This document shows, one piece after another, positions 16,641 to 25,151 of a stretch of DNA of 35,003 bases. Origin of the DNA: an uncultured Muribaculaceae bacterium (GTDB lineage: Bacteria > Bacteroidota > Bacteroidia > Bacteroidales > Muribaculaceae); assembly GCA_947632485.1 (NCBI GenBank), contig CANRPJ010000030.1, positions 1 to 35,003 of the forward strand, read 5' to 3'. The translations under genes were made by a program, and so were the position numbers. The notes below the pieces were generated by a model, which worked only from the letters and a program-made list of their open reading frames with translations, searched no databases and had not been told where the DNA came from. How positions within the stretch are numbered: the first letter of the stretch is position 1; the number at the start of each line of letters is the position of its first letter.

Positions 16641-17236
16641 CAGTGGCAATGGTCGTGATGGTGCGGGTGAGAATGGTCGTGGCCGTGCTCGTGGGAGTGG
16701 CTTTCCTGGCCTGCTCCTCCAAAGAGACGGCGGATTTCGTGGGGTGCCAGATATGGAATCACCTCCTGACCCTCCTGGAAATCGTAGGTGATGCCCTCGA
16801 TATGGTGAGTCTCCATTACCGACATCATCACCTTGCGGTCTACCGTGAGCGGCACATAGACCTTGGTGCCTTTCACCACCGCCGGCCAGTGCTGATTGCC
16901 TATGGCATGGCCGAGCTCTACCGATACGCGGATAATCGTGTCGTGGTCGAGGCTTGCAATGCCTGAAAGATCCACTACCAGAACGGGACTCAGGGCGAGA
17001 CGCAGCACCACTGCCCTGCCCTCCTCTGGATTATAATATACGATATCGCCATCGGCTATCTGCGAATGGCGCTTCAGGGCCACCGGATATTCGGTGCCTG
17101 CATCGCTTGAAGCCAGGAAACGGCTTTTCTGAGCCGTCCACTGGTCAAGAAATATTGACTCTGTCTTGGTTTTGGCAAGACGCTCCGCCCATTCCGGCGA
17201 ATGAATATTGCCAAGAATCTCAGTCAGAACTTGCAT
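16640..17236 (-). CDS. ureE: Urease accessory nickel chaperone UreE
   Basis: UreE binds nickel and passes it to UreG. The 198-residue product has the two-domain UreE layout: an N-terminal peptide-binding domain (about residues 1-90) and a C-terminal metal-binding domain (about 95-165, with GHAIGNQHWP). It ends in a His-rich tail (residues about 175-198, 11 or more His with Asp and Glu, last residues DHCH) that would store nickel. The stop shares one base with the ureF start. The gene follows a 119-base gap after ureC that contains a strong hairpin. Confidence 0.95.
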   Translation of the reverse strand: MQVLTEILGNIHSPEWAERLAKTKTESIFLDQWTAQKSRFLASSDAGTEYPVALKRHSQIADGDIVYYNPEEGRAVVLRLALSPVLVVDLSGIASLDHDTIIRVSVELGHAIGNQHWPAVVKGTKVYVPLTVDRKVMMSVMETHHIEGITYDFQEGQEVIPYLAPHEIRRLFGGAGQESHSHEHGHDHSHPHHHDHCH

Positions 17237-17261
17237 AGGTCAGTGTGTGGAGAAAGCAAAA

Positions 17262-17306
17262 GGGGAGACGCTGACAGCCACCAGTGCGGCCGGACCGCGC
17301 CTCCCC
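17262..17306 (-). promoter_or_regulatory. Intercistronic hairpin between ureC and ureE
   Basis: GGGGAGACGC (17262-17271) pairs with GCGCCTCCCC (17297-17306) with one mismatch. An inner GCGG-CCGGA-CCGC stem can also form. Reading in the minus direction the stem is followed by CTTTTGCTTT, so it resembles a leaky terminator. It separates the enzyme genes ureABC from the accessory and transport genes, and could lower the latter or block 3' decay of the former. Confidence 0.55.
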
Positions 17307-17355
17307 CTGGATTGGGTTACAGAAATAGTTTTATAGTGTAAAATTTGGATAGGGT

Positions 17356-19074
17356 TCAGCTGAACCAGTAGAGCTGTGCGAGCGGCAACTCCTTAGCGGG
17401 ATCCACATAAGCGCGGTAGCCGTCGACGGTCACATAGAATGTCTCCGGATCAACCTCGATGTGCGGCGTAGCGGTGTTGCGCACCATGTCGGCCTTCGAG
17501 AGCTGACGCACGCCATGAACGGGATATACTATGCTCTGGAGGTCGAGTTTCTCCTTGATTCCCAGATCGTAGCTTGCACGCGAAACGAAGGTCATGCGCG
17601 TAGCGGGCAGGGCTCCGCCGAAGCAGCCATACATCGGACGCATGATCTTGGGCTGCGGTGTGGTAAGCGAGCTGTTGGGATCACCCATATTGGCCCAGTT
17701 GATGAGACCTCCCTTGATCACCAGGTTAGGCTTGGTGCCGAAGAACGCGGGCTCCCAGAGCACGAGGTCGGCCATCTTGCCTACGGCGATAGAACCGAGC
17801 ACATCGCTGATACCATAAGTGATTGCAGGATTGAGGGTGATCTGAGCCAGATAGCGGAGCACACGGAAGTTATCATTCTCCGAGCTATCCTCGGGCAGCT
17901 TGCCACGAACTGACTTCATATAGGAAGCCATCTGGAACGTGCGCATGAAGCTCTCGCCTACGCGACCCATAGCCTGGGAGTCGGAGCTGACCATCGAGAT
18001 GATGCCGAGATCGTGGAAGATATTTTCGGCGCTCTGGGTCTCGGGACGCACGCGGCTCTCAGCAAAAGCCACATCGGAAGGAATGTTGGGGTTGAGATTA
18101 TGGCATACCATAATCATATCGAAGAGCTCTGCCTGCGAGTTGATGCCGAAGGGCAGCGTCGGGTTGGTCGACGACGGAAGAACATTGCTCATCGAAGCCA
18201 CCTTCAGAAGGTCGGGAGCGTGACCGCCACCGGCGCCCTCGGTGTGATACGTATGGATAGTGCGGCCGTCGATTGCGGCAAGCGTATCCTCTACATAGCC
18301 ACCCTCGTTGAGGGTATCGGTATGGATTGCTACCTGAACATCGTAGCGGTCAGCTATGTCCATGCAGGAGCGGATAGCGCCCGGGGTGCCGCCCCAGTCT
18401 TCATGAATCTTGAAGCCGCAGGCACCTGCCTCCATCTGGTCGCTGAGATTCTGCTTGGCTGCGCAGTTACCCTTAGCGAGCAGACCGATATTGATAGGCA
18501 GACCGTCGACACTCTGAAGCATGCGGGCGAGGTTCCACGGGCCGGCGGTGATGGTTGTGCCGTTGGTTCCGTCGGTCGGGCCTACGCCGCCACCGATCAG
18601 AGTGGTAATACCGTTGGAAAGACTGTTGTATGCCTGCTGCGGTGAGCACATATGCACGTGGCCGTCGATACCTGCGGCGGTCAGAATCATGTGTTCGCCG
18701 GAGATAGCGTCGGTAGAGGGTCCGGTTACGAGCGACGGGGTCACACCCTTCATCACATTGGGGTTGCCGGCCTTACCGATACCTGCGATCTTACCGTCTT
18801 TGACACCTACATCGGCCTTCACAACTCCGAGAATCGGATCGAGAATGGTTACGTTGGTGATCACGAGATCGAGGCTGCCCTGATCGGAGGTGCACTCGTT
18901 GGCGAGGCCCATGCCGTCGCGCAGCGTCTTGCCACCGCCATAAACTACTTCGTCTCCAAACGTGCGGAGGTCTTTTTCGATCTCCACATAAAGGTCGGTG
19001 TTGCCGAGCCGGATCTTATCGCCCACCGTAGGGCCGAAAAGCATATTGTTTTGTTCGCGTGATATAGTTGCCAT
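17356..19074 (-). CDS. ureC: Urease subunit alpha (catalytic)
   Basis: UreC holds the dinuclear nickel site that hydrolyses urea to ammonia and carbamate. The 572-residue product carries all expected active-site residues: His139 and His141 (GHVHM), Lys222 to be carbamylated (GACGFKIHEDWG), His224, His251, His277, Cys324 and His325 on the flap (MVCHNLNP) and Asp365 (SSDSQAMGR). These are uniformly five higher than in the Klebsiella enzyme, so the site is intact. The length is normal. The start is ATG 19072-19074, 11 bases after ureB. Confidence 0.98.
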   Translation of the reverse strand: MATISREQNNMLFGPTVGDKIRLGNTDLYVEIEKDLRTFGDEVVYGGGKTLRDGMGLANECTSDQGSLDLVITNVTILDPILGVVKADVGVKDGKIAGIGKAGNPNVMKGVTPSLVTGPSTDAISGEHMILTAAGIDGHVHMCSPQQAYNSLSNGITTLIGGGVGPTDGTNGTTITAGPWNLARMLQSVDGLPINIGLLAKGNCAAKQNLSDQMEAGACGFKIHEDWGGTPGAIRSCMDIADRYDVQVAIHTDTLNEGGYVEDTLAAIDGRTIHTYHTEGAGGGHAPDLLKVASMSNVLPSSTNPTLPFGINSQAELFDMIMVCHNLNPNIPSDVAFAESRVRPETQSAENIFHDLGIISMVSSDSQAMGRVGESFMRTFQMASYMKSVRGKLPEDSSENDNFRVLRYLAQITLNPAITYGISDVLGSIAVGKMADLVLWEPAFFGTKPNLVIKGGLINWANMGDPNSSLTTPQPKIMRPMYGCFGGALPATRMTFVSRASYDLGIKEKLDLQSIVYPVHGVRQLSKADMVRNTATPHIEVDPETFYVTVDGYRAYVDPAKELPLAQLYWFS

Positions 19075-19085
19075 AGTGGTGGGTC

Positions 19086-19640
19086 TTATTTTTTAACCTG
19101 GTTTTCAGTGTATTCTCCTTCAGCCTCATCGGGAGTAACTGACTTATAGCCATATTCCTTCATGCGGCGGAGAGCTTCAATTTTCTTGGGATAGAATGTG
19201 GGCGAATCTTCGAGACCGGTGTAGCCATTCACGAGATCACCGAATCCGATTACGCGGTGCTTGCCAGCATAAGCCACAACCTCAACCTCTTTCTCCTCAC
19301 CCGGCTCGAAACGGATAGCGGTGGTAGCCGGAATATTGAGATGATAGCCGAAAGCGGCGGGACGGTCGAACTCCAGATAGCGGTTCACCTCGAAGAAATG
19401 GAAATGAGATCCGACCTGAATGGGACGGTCGCCGGTGTTGTGAACAACGATCTTGCGCGTGCGGCGGTCAGCATTGTACTCGATAGGATCGGAAGCGAGA
19501 ATCACGCCACCGACAGGCACATACTGCTTAGGCTCAAAACCGGGGGTGTTGGGATATGCGATAGCGGGCTTTCCGGGATAAACGCCGTCGGGCGTAGAAT
19601 AACCCTGCTGCTCCTGCGGATTTGTTGTATTGTCTGCCAT
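19086..19640 (-). CDS. ureB: Urease subunit beta, with N- and C-terminal extensions
   Basis: The beta subunit packs against UreC and holds the trimer together. The core runs from about residue 40 ([17 protein letters not shown]) through [20 protein letters not shown] and [19 protein letters not shown] to [10 protein letters not shown]. At 184 residues it is longer than the usual 100 to 135. There is an extra 40-residue Pro/Gly/Tyr-rich N-terminus and about 30 residues at the C-terminus. There is no fusion to UreA. It lies between ureA and ureC. Confidence 0.95.
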   Translation of the reverse strand: MADNTTNPQEQQGYSTPDGVYPGKPAIAYPNTPGFEPKQYVPVGGVILASDPIEYNADRRTRKIVVHNTGDRPIQVGSHFHFFEVNRYLEFDRPAAFGYHLNIPATTAIRFEPGEEKEVEVVAYAGKHRVIGFGDLVNGYTGLEDSPTFYPKKIEALRRMKEYGYKSVTPDEAEGEYTENQVKK

Positions 19641-19688
19641 AGTTGTAGAAATTTTAGGCTTTACTTGAGATTAAATCGAAACCCCGGA

Positions 19689-19991
19689 TTATTTGATGGG
19701 GTGATGGATGCTGACGAGGCGCGAGCCGTCGGTGAATACAGCCTCAACCTGCAGGAGCGTGATCATGTCGGCCACTCCCTCCATAACCTGATCTTTCGTG
19801 AGCACCTGGGTGGCAGCGTGCATCACTTCCTCAACGGTTTTCCCTTCACGGGCCATCTCAAGGGCGGCCGAAGTGATGTAAGCAACTGCTTCCGGATAAT
19901 TGAGTTTCAGCCCCTTATTGAGCCTACGCTCAGCAATCAGGCCAATAGTGAGAAGCTTGAGCTTTTCTTCCTCTTTAGGTGTGAAATGCAT
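19689..19991 (-). CDS. ureA: Urease subunit gamma
   Basis: This is the small structural subunit of urease. It has 100 residues, the standard length, with [39 protein letters not shown] and [18 protein letters not shown] as family hallmarks. It is the first gene of the urease operon. No certain promoter is visible in the 100 bases upstream. A TACCATTG sequence close to the -7 consensus lies about 25 bases before the ATG on the minus strand, without a good -33 partner. Confidence 0.97.
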   Translation of the reverse strand: MHFTPKEEEKLKLLTIGLIAERRLNKGLKLNYPEAVAYITSAALEMAREGKTVEEVMHAATQVLTKDQVMEGVADMITLLQVEAVFTDGSRLVSIHHPIK

Positions 19992-20089
19992 AATGGCAAT
20001 AGTTTAGTTAGTCAATGGTACGCAGCATAAAACACGGCGTTCATTCAGAGAACACACAAGGGGGCGATTTTGTTCGCTAATATATGTTA

Positions 20090-20124
20090 AAAAGCCGCCT
20101 TTACCCACTCAGGGGTCAGCGGCC
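20090..20124 (-). terminator. Terminator after the beta-barrel protein gene
   Basis: On the minus strand GCCGC (20120-20124) pairs with GCGGC (20095-20100 side), with an inner ACCC/GGGT stem, followed by five T. It lies 30 bases past the stop of the gene at 20154 and separates the surface-protein block from ureA. Confidence 0.7.
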
Positions 20125-20153
20125 TTTTACCGGCAAACTGGACAAGGGAAAAT

Positions 20154-21062
20154 TCAGAAGCGATAGATCAAAGAGATGCCACACGAGAGGCGCGACAACT
20201 TTGAACCTGAAAGGAAGCCTGATAGCGGCTTCACAGTCTGCCCATCGGCCACAGTATAGGTGACGGGGGCATTCTGGGCATCGAATGAAGCGATATCGGA
20301 AGCCACTGGCTTAAAGATATTGCCCATTCCCGCTTCGTAGCCAAGAGTAATACCGGCAGCCAGAGGTCCCCACAGACGCACATCGGCGCCGATGCCGACA
20401 AGAAGTGACACGGTGGCTCCGCTCACCTCCGGTTCGAGCGCCAGACCGGAGCCAAGAGTTGTATTTCCAAACTCGTTCATATAGGAGGCATCGATCATCA
20501 GGTTATCATATTGCGGATAGATGCCATAGCTGTAGGCCCTTCCGCCGGTATCCGAAACTTTCTTCGATGAATTGAAGCCGAACTTGAATCCGAGGAGCGC
20601 ATTGAGATTTACGGTCTGATTGATCTTATACCGATAGTTGAGATATAAGGGCACCGTAATTCTTCCTACCGCAACCTTCTGATGCAGCGCGTCAAGCTCA
20701 TAGTAGCGGATATAGGGCACATTGTCCATATCAGCTGCAGCGGGAGCCTGATAGTTATAATCGAGTCCGGAGATATCGGCAGTGAGCGATGCGCTGCCAT
20801 AGCCCAGCCCGACATTGGCCAGGAGGGAATGCTGACGCTGCTCCCAGAAGGTCCAGCCTAAGGTGATATCAAATCCGGAAGCAGCCGACTTGGTGGTCAT
20901 TCCTGGCAACAGGCTGGAGCCGGAGATGGCATTGCCGACTCCGATATCGGCGGTAACTTTCACTTCCAGCTTATCTTTTACAAGACTCTGCGCGAGGGCC
21001 GACGAAGCAGTAAGCAGAGCGGCCGACGCCAACAAATATTTAAGACGATAATTCAGTTTCAT
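20154..21062 (-). CDS. Outer-membrane beta-barrel protein, function unknown
   Basis: The 302-residue product has a signal peptide (MKLNYRLKYLLASAALLTAS, cleaved after SALAQ). The mature chain is made of alternating polar and hydrophobic strands with Gly and aromatic residues, for example ITLGWTFWEQRQHSLLANVG and LYLNYRYKINQTVNLNALLG. It ends in ISLIYRF, with the terminal Phe typical of outer-membrane barrels. It begins 20 bases after the Ig-like protein gene and is probably co-transcribed with it. I do not recognise the family beyond a PorT- or OprF-like barrel shape, and it may serve as an anchor or partner for the neighbouring secreted proteins. Confidence 0.78.
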   Translation of the reverse strand: MKLNYRLKYLLASAALLTASSALAQSLVKDKLEVKVTADIGVGNAISGSSLLPGMTTKSAASGFDITLGWTFWEQRQHSLLANVGLGYGSASLTADISGLDYNYQAPAAADMDNVPYIRYYELDALHQKVAVGRITVPLYLNYRYKINQTVNLNALLGFKFGFNSSKKVSDTGGRAYSYGIYPQYDNLMIDASYMNEFGNTTLGSGLALEPEVSGATVSLLVGIGADVRLWGPLAAGITLGYEAGMGNIFKPVASDIASFDAQNAPVTYTVADGQTVKPLSGFLSGSKLSRLSCGISLIYRF

Positions 21063-21082
21063 AGAAAGCTATTTTTCCCAAT

Positions 21083-24000
21083 TTATCTGATCACGATTCT
21101 CTTTGATTGCCTCTTTCCATCGCAGGTCACGGTGACGACATAGGTTCCGGCCACGAACTGATTCAGAGGAATCACATCATTAACCTCTGCCGCTCCGCCA
21201 TACGATCTGGTGTAGACCTGCAAACCGGTAGTAGTAAAGATACCGGTATGCATCTCACTGCTGCAACTTGCAGTGATATAGAGAGCTGTCGGAGTCAGTT
21301 TAATCCAATCATTATCCTCTGTGCGCGTATCTCCCCTCTTATCGGGATCAAAGCCATAGATGGAAGGATCGAAGCATTCTTCCACGCTTCCGTCGAGATG
21401 GCGCAGATTGCTGGTAGAGATCTCACCATTTGCGTCGACCATATAGGCGAAGACCCAGAAATCGAGAGAATTATCGTTGAAGATTTCCGGCGTAGTGTGG
21501 CAATAGCGAAGAGGGGTGTCTGCGATGATCTGCGACTCTCCCGACATATCCGTATAGCCCACCACATACCGGTAGCCGCGCTCCGCCAACTCGGCGTCTG
21601 AAAGATCCATCAGGATTACAAAGGTGCAAGTGGTGCCATCGCCCTTTCGGAGGAGCTGCCGGGGAGTCATCGCCCAGTTTATTACAGTCACGGCACATTC
21701 AGCCGTGAGACCATTGGAGGAGGAGGCATAGATAGTAGCGGTACCTAATTCTACGGCAGTTACAAGACCATTGTCAGATACGGTAGCTATGGTCTCGTCG
21801 GAAGAGATCCAGGTCACAGTCGGGTCGGTAGCATCGTCGGGAGTGATGGTGGCAACCAGATTAAAGGTTTCACCTTTCGCCATCAGAAGACTACTCCTAT
21901 TGATCGAGATATCACTAACGGCTACAATTACCGGAACCACAGTGACAACACATTCAGCCTTCATGCCGTTGGAGGCAGTAGCGGTAATAACAGTAATTCC
22001 GGTTTTAATCGCCGTGATGACACCATTATCGACAACTGCAATCGATTCATCGTCAGAGCTCCAGATTACGGTTTTATCAGTGGCGTCGAAGGGACGCACA
22101 ATAGCATAAATCTCCGCCGTAAATCCTTCGCGCATCAGCAGCTCTGTATTAGTGAGCGATATTCCGGTAACCTCAATAAATCCGGGATTAACCTTCACCT
22201 TACATTCGGCAGTGAGACCATTGGAGGAGGAGGCGTAGATAATAGCCTCGCCTACTCCGATCGCAGTCACAACACCTTCGCTTGAAACCGTCACGACAGA
22301 CCAGTCGGAAGATCTCCACGTCACCGTCTTATCCGTAGCATCGTCGGGTCTGATAGTAGCGATCAGCGTTTCGGTGTCGCCCGTTATCATCTCCATATAG
22401 CTCTTATTCAGGCTGATTTCGGTTACGGCATTAATATCCTCCTCCAGTTGCACCGTCACGACGCATTCGGCCTTTATCGAGGGATCATAGCCGGATCTGA
22501 CCGTAATCACCACTACTCCTACAGCATGGGCGGTGACGATTCCATTCTGATCTACGGTGGCAATCGACTCATCGGCCGACGACCATACAACGCTCTTATC
22601 AGTAGCATCCTCGGGGTGCACAATCGCAATCAGCTCAGAAGAATACCCCTTACGCATCAGAAGCTCGGAATTGGAGAGCGTGATGCTCTCTACAGGCACA
22701 TAACCGGGATTAACCTTCACCTTACATTCGGCAGTGAGACCATTGGAGGAGGAGGCATAGATAATAGCCTCGCCTACACCGACAGCAGTCACAACGCCAT
22801 CGGCCGAGACCGTGGCTACCGACCAGTCGGAAGATCTCCACGTCACCGTCTTATCCGTAGCATCGTCGGGAGTGATGGTAGCGATCAGGGTATCGGTATT
22901 GCCTTTAATGATCTCTGTAGAATATTTATTGAGCGTGATACTTTCAACCGCTACGATTTCGGGTACCACCGTAACCAGACAGTCAGCCCTGACTCCGTTA
23001 GAGGCAATAGCTGAGACAGTGGCATAGCCCATTTTTATTGCAGTAACGTTGCCTTCCTGATCCACGGTCGCAACCGACTCATCGCTTGAAACCCAGAGTA
23101 TGCTCTTATCGGTAGCAATTTCAGGATTAACTACTGCTACAAGATTCGCTACATGGCCTTCACGCATCAGAAGCTCATAGTTCGAAAGCGTAACGCTTTC
23201 AACCGGAATCCATCCGGAGCCTACGACCACCGCACACTCAGCGGTCTTGCCATTTACGGTAGCAGTAATAGTAGCTTCGCCTTTTTTTACAGCGGTTACC
23301 ACGCCATCACCTGAAACCGTAGCTATAAAGGTATCTGATGACTCCCAGACAACAGGATAGACTGAGGCCTCATCAGGCTTCACAATTACTTCCAATGGTT
23401 GAGTCTCACCTACTATGAGATTCAATGATGAGGGAATCAGATTAACCTCTTCCACCTCAATCTCAACGGTCACTATGCAGCTTTCCTGAAGGCCATTTAC
23501 TGTAGTGGCTGTAATGATGGCCACTCCCCTTTTGTGCGCGGTGACCTCTCCGGTATCGCTTACAGTGGCTACGTCATCATCGCTCGATGTCCAGACGACA
23601 GTCTTATCAGTAGTTCTGACCGGTTCAATAGTTGCCGTAATCGTATGACTATTTCCGACAAACAACGATAACTCCTTATCACTGAGAGTAATACTTTCGG
23701 GGAGGGTAGGGACGACGAATACTGTATATGTATCGCTTGTCTGGCCGGTGAATGTGGGACAGGTGACTGTTATATCAACATCTCCAATACCATTGGCAAT
23801 AAGGAAGCACGTTTTGGGATCTCCCGTTTTGGGATCTACTGTTGCGATTGATTCGTCACTTGAATACCAAGTCAGGTTAATGATGGAATCGGGAACCTCT
23901 TCCGGAATTATATCTACCTCCATTTGATATGTGTCTCCGACTTCCAATTTCGGCATATTCTTAATAAAAATCTGTTTAACGTAAGTCTGGACAACAACTT

Positions 24001-25087
24001 CGCAGGTGGCAGTCAAGGTTTTATCTCCGCTTTCATAAATTACAGTAAGTATGGCATTACCATCTCCAATTGCTTTAATAGAGCCTTTTTGCTCAATATA
24101 TTTTTCTCCCTGAACTGGATTAGCTCGATCTATCGATATCACGTCACTATATTTCGTTGGCAACGACCACCCGATTTGACTTGACTCCGGAGCTCCGTCA
24201 AGAACGACCAATACATCTATTGGTTCCTCCGTGCCTTTTTCCATTAATAACTTATCCGGTATGATATATAATCCCGGTTGGGGTCGCATCACCGTGACTT
24301 TACATTCGGCCGGCTCGCCTTTATATTTATAGTTGCTATTAAGGGGATCGATGGGAGTAGCTGTTATGGTTACTTCTACTTCGCCAATAGCTTCTCCTCC
24401 GCCAATAGCTTCTACCAAGCCCTCTTGAACTGTTGCTATTGAACTGTCGCTAGAGGTCCATCTTATATCTTTTACGGTTAAGGAGTTGTCAGGATAATAA
24501 CTAACTTCAATCGAATCCGTATTAAAGCCTTCATAGCCCTTGAACAGAGTGATTGCTTTCGGTCTGATTGAGATTGTTGGCAAGACTCTAATAGTGGTTA
24601 CATTTTTTTCCAATTCTACGTCTCGATCATTGCTGCTGACAAACTTAATATTGGAGATAGTCACATTACCTCCCCTGAAAGAAGTTGATGTGATTGGCAA
24701 TGAGAAAAGAATTCCCTCGTTTCCCTCAATAGCCGGCTGTGGGAGTTTTGATGAATAAACAGCTATATGCAATACATCATCTCCTGAAACAGTTGAAACA
24801 TTTGAGGTAATTTCATAAGAGCTATCCAAGCGACCCCGATTCAGGGTGACCTCAACTACATTATTATTCTTCTTGTAATTCAGACCGGAAGGGAGAGTTA
24901 TATCAGCTTGAAAACCGTAGAAGGTATCACGATTGTCAAGCATAAACTCGAGAGTGGCAGTGCCATTCTGCACAACGTTGATCGGTTTGAGGTATAATGT
25001 ATTATATTTTTGGGCGTAGGCGGAAGAAGCGGCGAAGCCGGCCAGCAGGATCAGCCAGAGGAATATTTTAGATAGCTTGTTCATCAT
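21083..25087 (-). CDS. Secreted multi-domain protein with 11 Ig-like (Big_2) repeats
   Basis: This is a 1334-residue surface or secreted protein. A signal peptide (about residues 1-25, ending SAYAQ) is followed by a cohesin-like beta domain (about 26-160, with FMLDNRDTFYGFQADITLPS). Eleven Big_2-type Ig-like repeats of about 85 residues run from about 165 to 1130, each with a (V)xSITLxxxxLxMxxG opening and a W-S-S-D/S-ATV core. A C-terminal region follows, ending in a T9SS-type sorting tail (GIFTTTGLQVYTRS, then GTYVVTV and KRIVIR). It lies 64 bases downstream of the giant LRR gene, past a strong hairpin. The N-terminal third is visibly richer in A and T than the repeats. Confidence 0.85.
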   Translation of the reverse strand: MMNKLSKIFLWLILLAGFAASSAYAQKYNTLYLKPINVVQNGTATLEFMLDNRDTFYGFQADITLPSGLNYKKNNNVVEVTLNRGRLDSSYEITSNVSTVSGDDVLHIAVYSSKLPQPAIEGNEGILFSLPITSTSFRGGNVTISNIKFVSSNDRDVELEKNVTTIRVLPTISIRPKAITLFKGYEGFNTDSIEVSYYPDNSLTVKDIRWTSSDSSIATVQEGLVEAIGGGEAIGEVEVTITATPIDPLNSNYKYKGEPAECKVTVMRPQPGLYIIPDKLLMEKGTEEPIDVLVVLDGAPESSQIGWSLPTKYSDVISIDRANPVQGEKYIEQKGSIKAIGDGNAILTVIYESGDKTLTATCEVVVQTYVKQIFIKNMPKLEVGDTYQMEVDIIPEEVPDSIINLTWYSSDESIATVDPKTGDPKTCFLIANGIGDVDITVTCPTFTGQTSDTYTVFVVPTLPESITLSDKELSLFVGNSHTITATIEPVRTTDKTVVWTSSDDDVATVSDTGEVTAHKRGVAIITATTVNGLQESCIVTVEIEVEEVNLIPSSLNLIVGETQPLEVIVKPDEASVYPVVWESSDTFIATVSGDGVVTAVKKGEATITATVNGKTAECAVVVGSGWIPVESVTLSNYELLMREGHVANLVAVVNPEIATDKSILWVSSDESVATVDQEGNVTAIKMGYATVSAIASNGVRADCLVTVVPEIVAVESITLNKYSTEIIKGNTDTLIATITPDDATDKTVTWRSSDWSVATVSADGVVTAVGVGEAIIYASSSNGLTAECKVKVNPGYVPVESITLSNSELLMRKGYSSELIAIVHPEDATDKSVVWSSADESIATVDQNGIVTAHAVGVVVITVRSGYDPSIKAECVVTVQLEEDINAVTEISLNKSYMEMITGDTETLIATIRPDDATDKTVTWRSSDWSVVTVSSEGVVTAIGVGEAIIYASSSNGLTAECKVKVNPGFIEVTGISLTNTELLMREGFTAEIYAIVRPFDATDKTVIWSSDDESIAVVDNGVITAIKTGITVITATASNGMKAECVVTVVPVIVAVSDISINRSSLLMAKGETFNLVATITPDDATDPTVTWISSDETIATVSDNGLVTAVELGTATIYASSSNGLTAECAVTVINWAMTPRQLLRKGDGTTCTFVILMDLSDAELAERGYRYVVGYTDMSGESQIIADTPLRYCHTTPEIFNDNSLDFWVFAYMVDANGEISTSNLRHLDGSVEECFDPSIYGFDPDKRGDTRTEDNDWIKLTPTALYITASCSSEMHTGIFTTTGLQVYTRSYGGAAEVNDVIPLNQFVAGTYVVTVTCDGKRQSKRIVIR
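22184..22348 (-). repeat. Duplicated Ig-repeat DNA, copy 2 (partner at 22706-22870)
   Basis: This stretch is nearly identical over about 165 bases to 22706-22870, at an offset of exactly 522 bases (174 codons, two Ig repeats). Shared exact blocks include the start ACCTTCACCTTACATTCGGC and the end ATCTCCACGTCACCGTCTTA. It shows a recent duplication of a two-repeat unit or gene conversion within the gene. Confidence 0.85.
22706..22870 (-). repeat. Duplicated Ig-repeat DNA, copy 1 (partner at 22184-22348)
   Basis: This is the partner of the stretch at 22184-22348, within the gene for the Ig-like repeat protein. Most differences fall between the shared ends, around the codons for the strand before the conserved DWSVVTVS or DWSVATVS core. 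Confidence 0.85.
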
Positions 25088-25104
25088 CGTTTATATTGGA
25101 ATCT

Positions 25105-25148
25105 AAAAAAAGCGATACAGGGGCGCACGGTGCCGTGCGCCCCTGTAT
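25105..25148 (-). terminator. Strong terminator-like hairpin between the LRR and Ig-like genes
   Basis: ATACAGGGGCGCACGG (25115-25130) pairs with CCGTGCGCCCCTGTAT (25133-25148), a perfect inverted repeat. In the minus direction it is followed by CGC and then seven T (25105-25111). This is the best intrinsic terminator in the window. It lies directly after the stop of the giant LRR gene. Only 17 bases remain between its T-tract and the next ATG, so the next gene either depends on read-through or starts from a promoter inside the LRR gene. Confidence 0.85.
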
Positions 25149-25151
25149 AAA

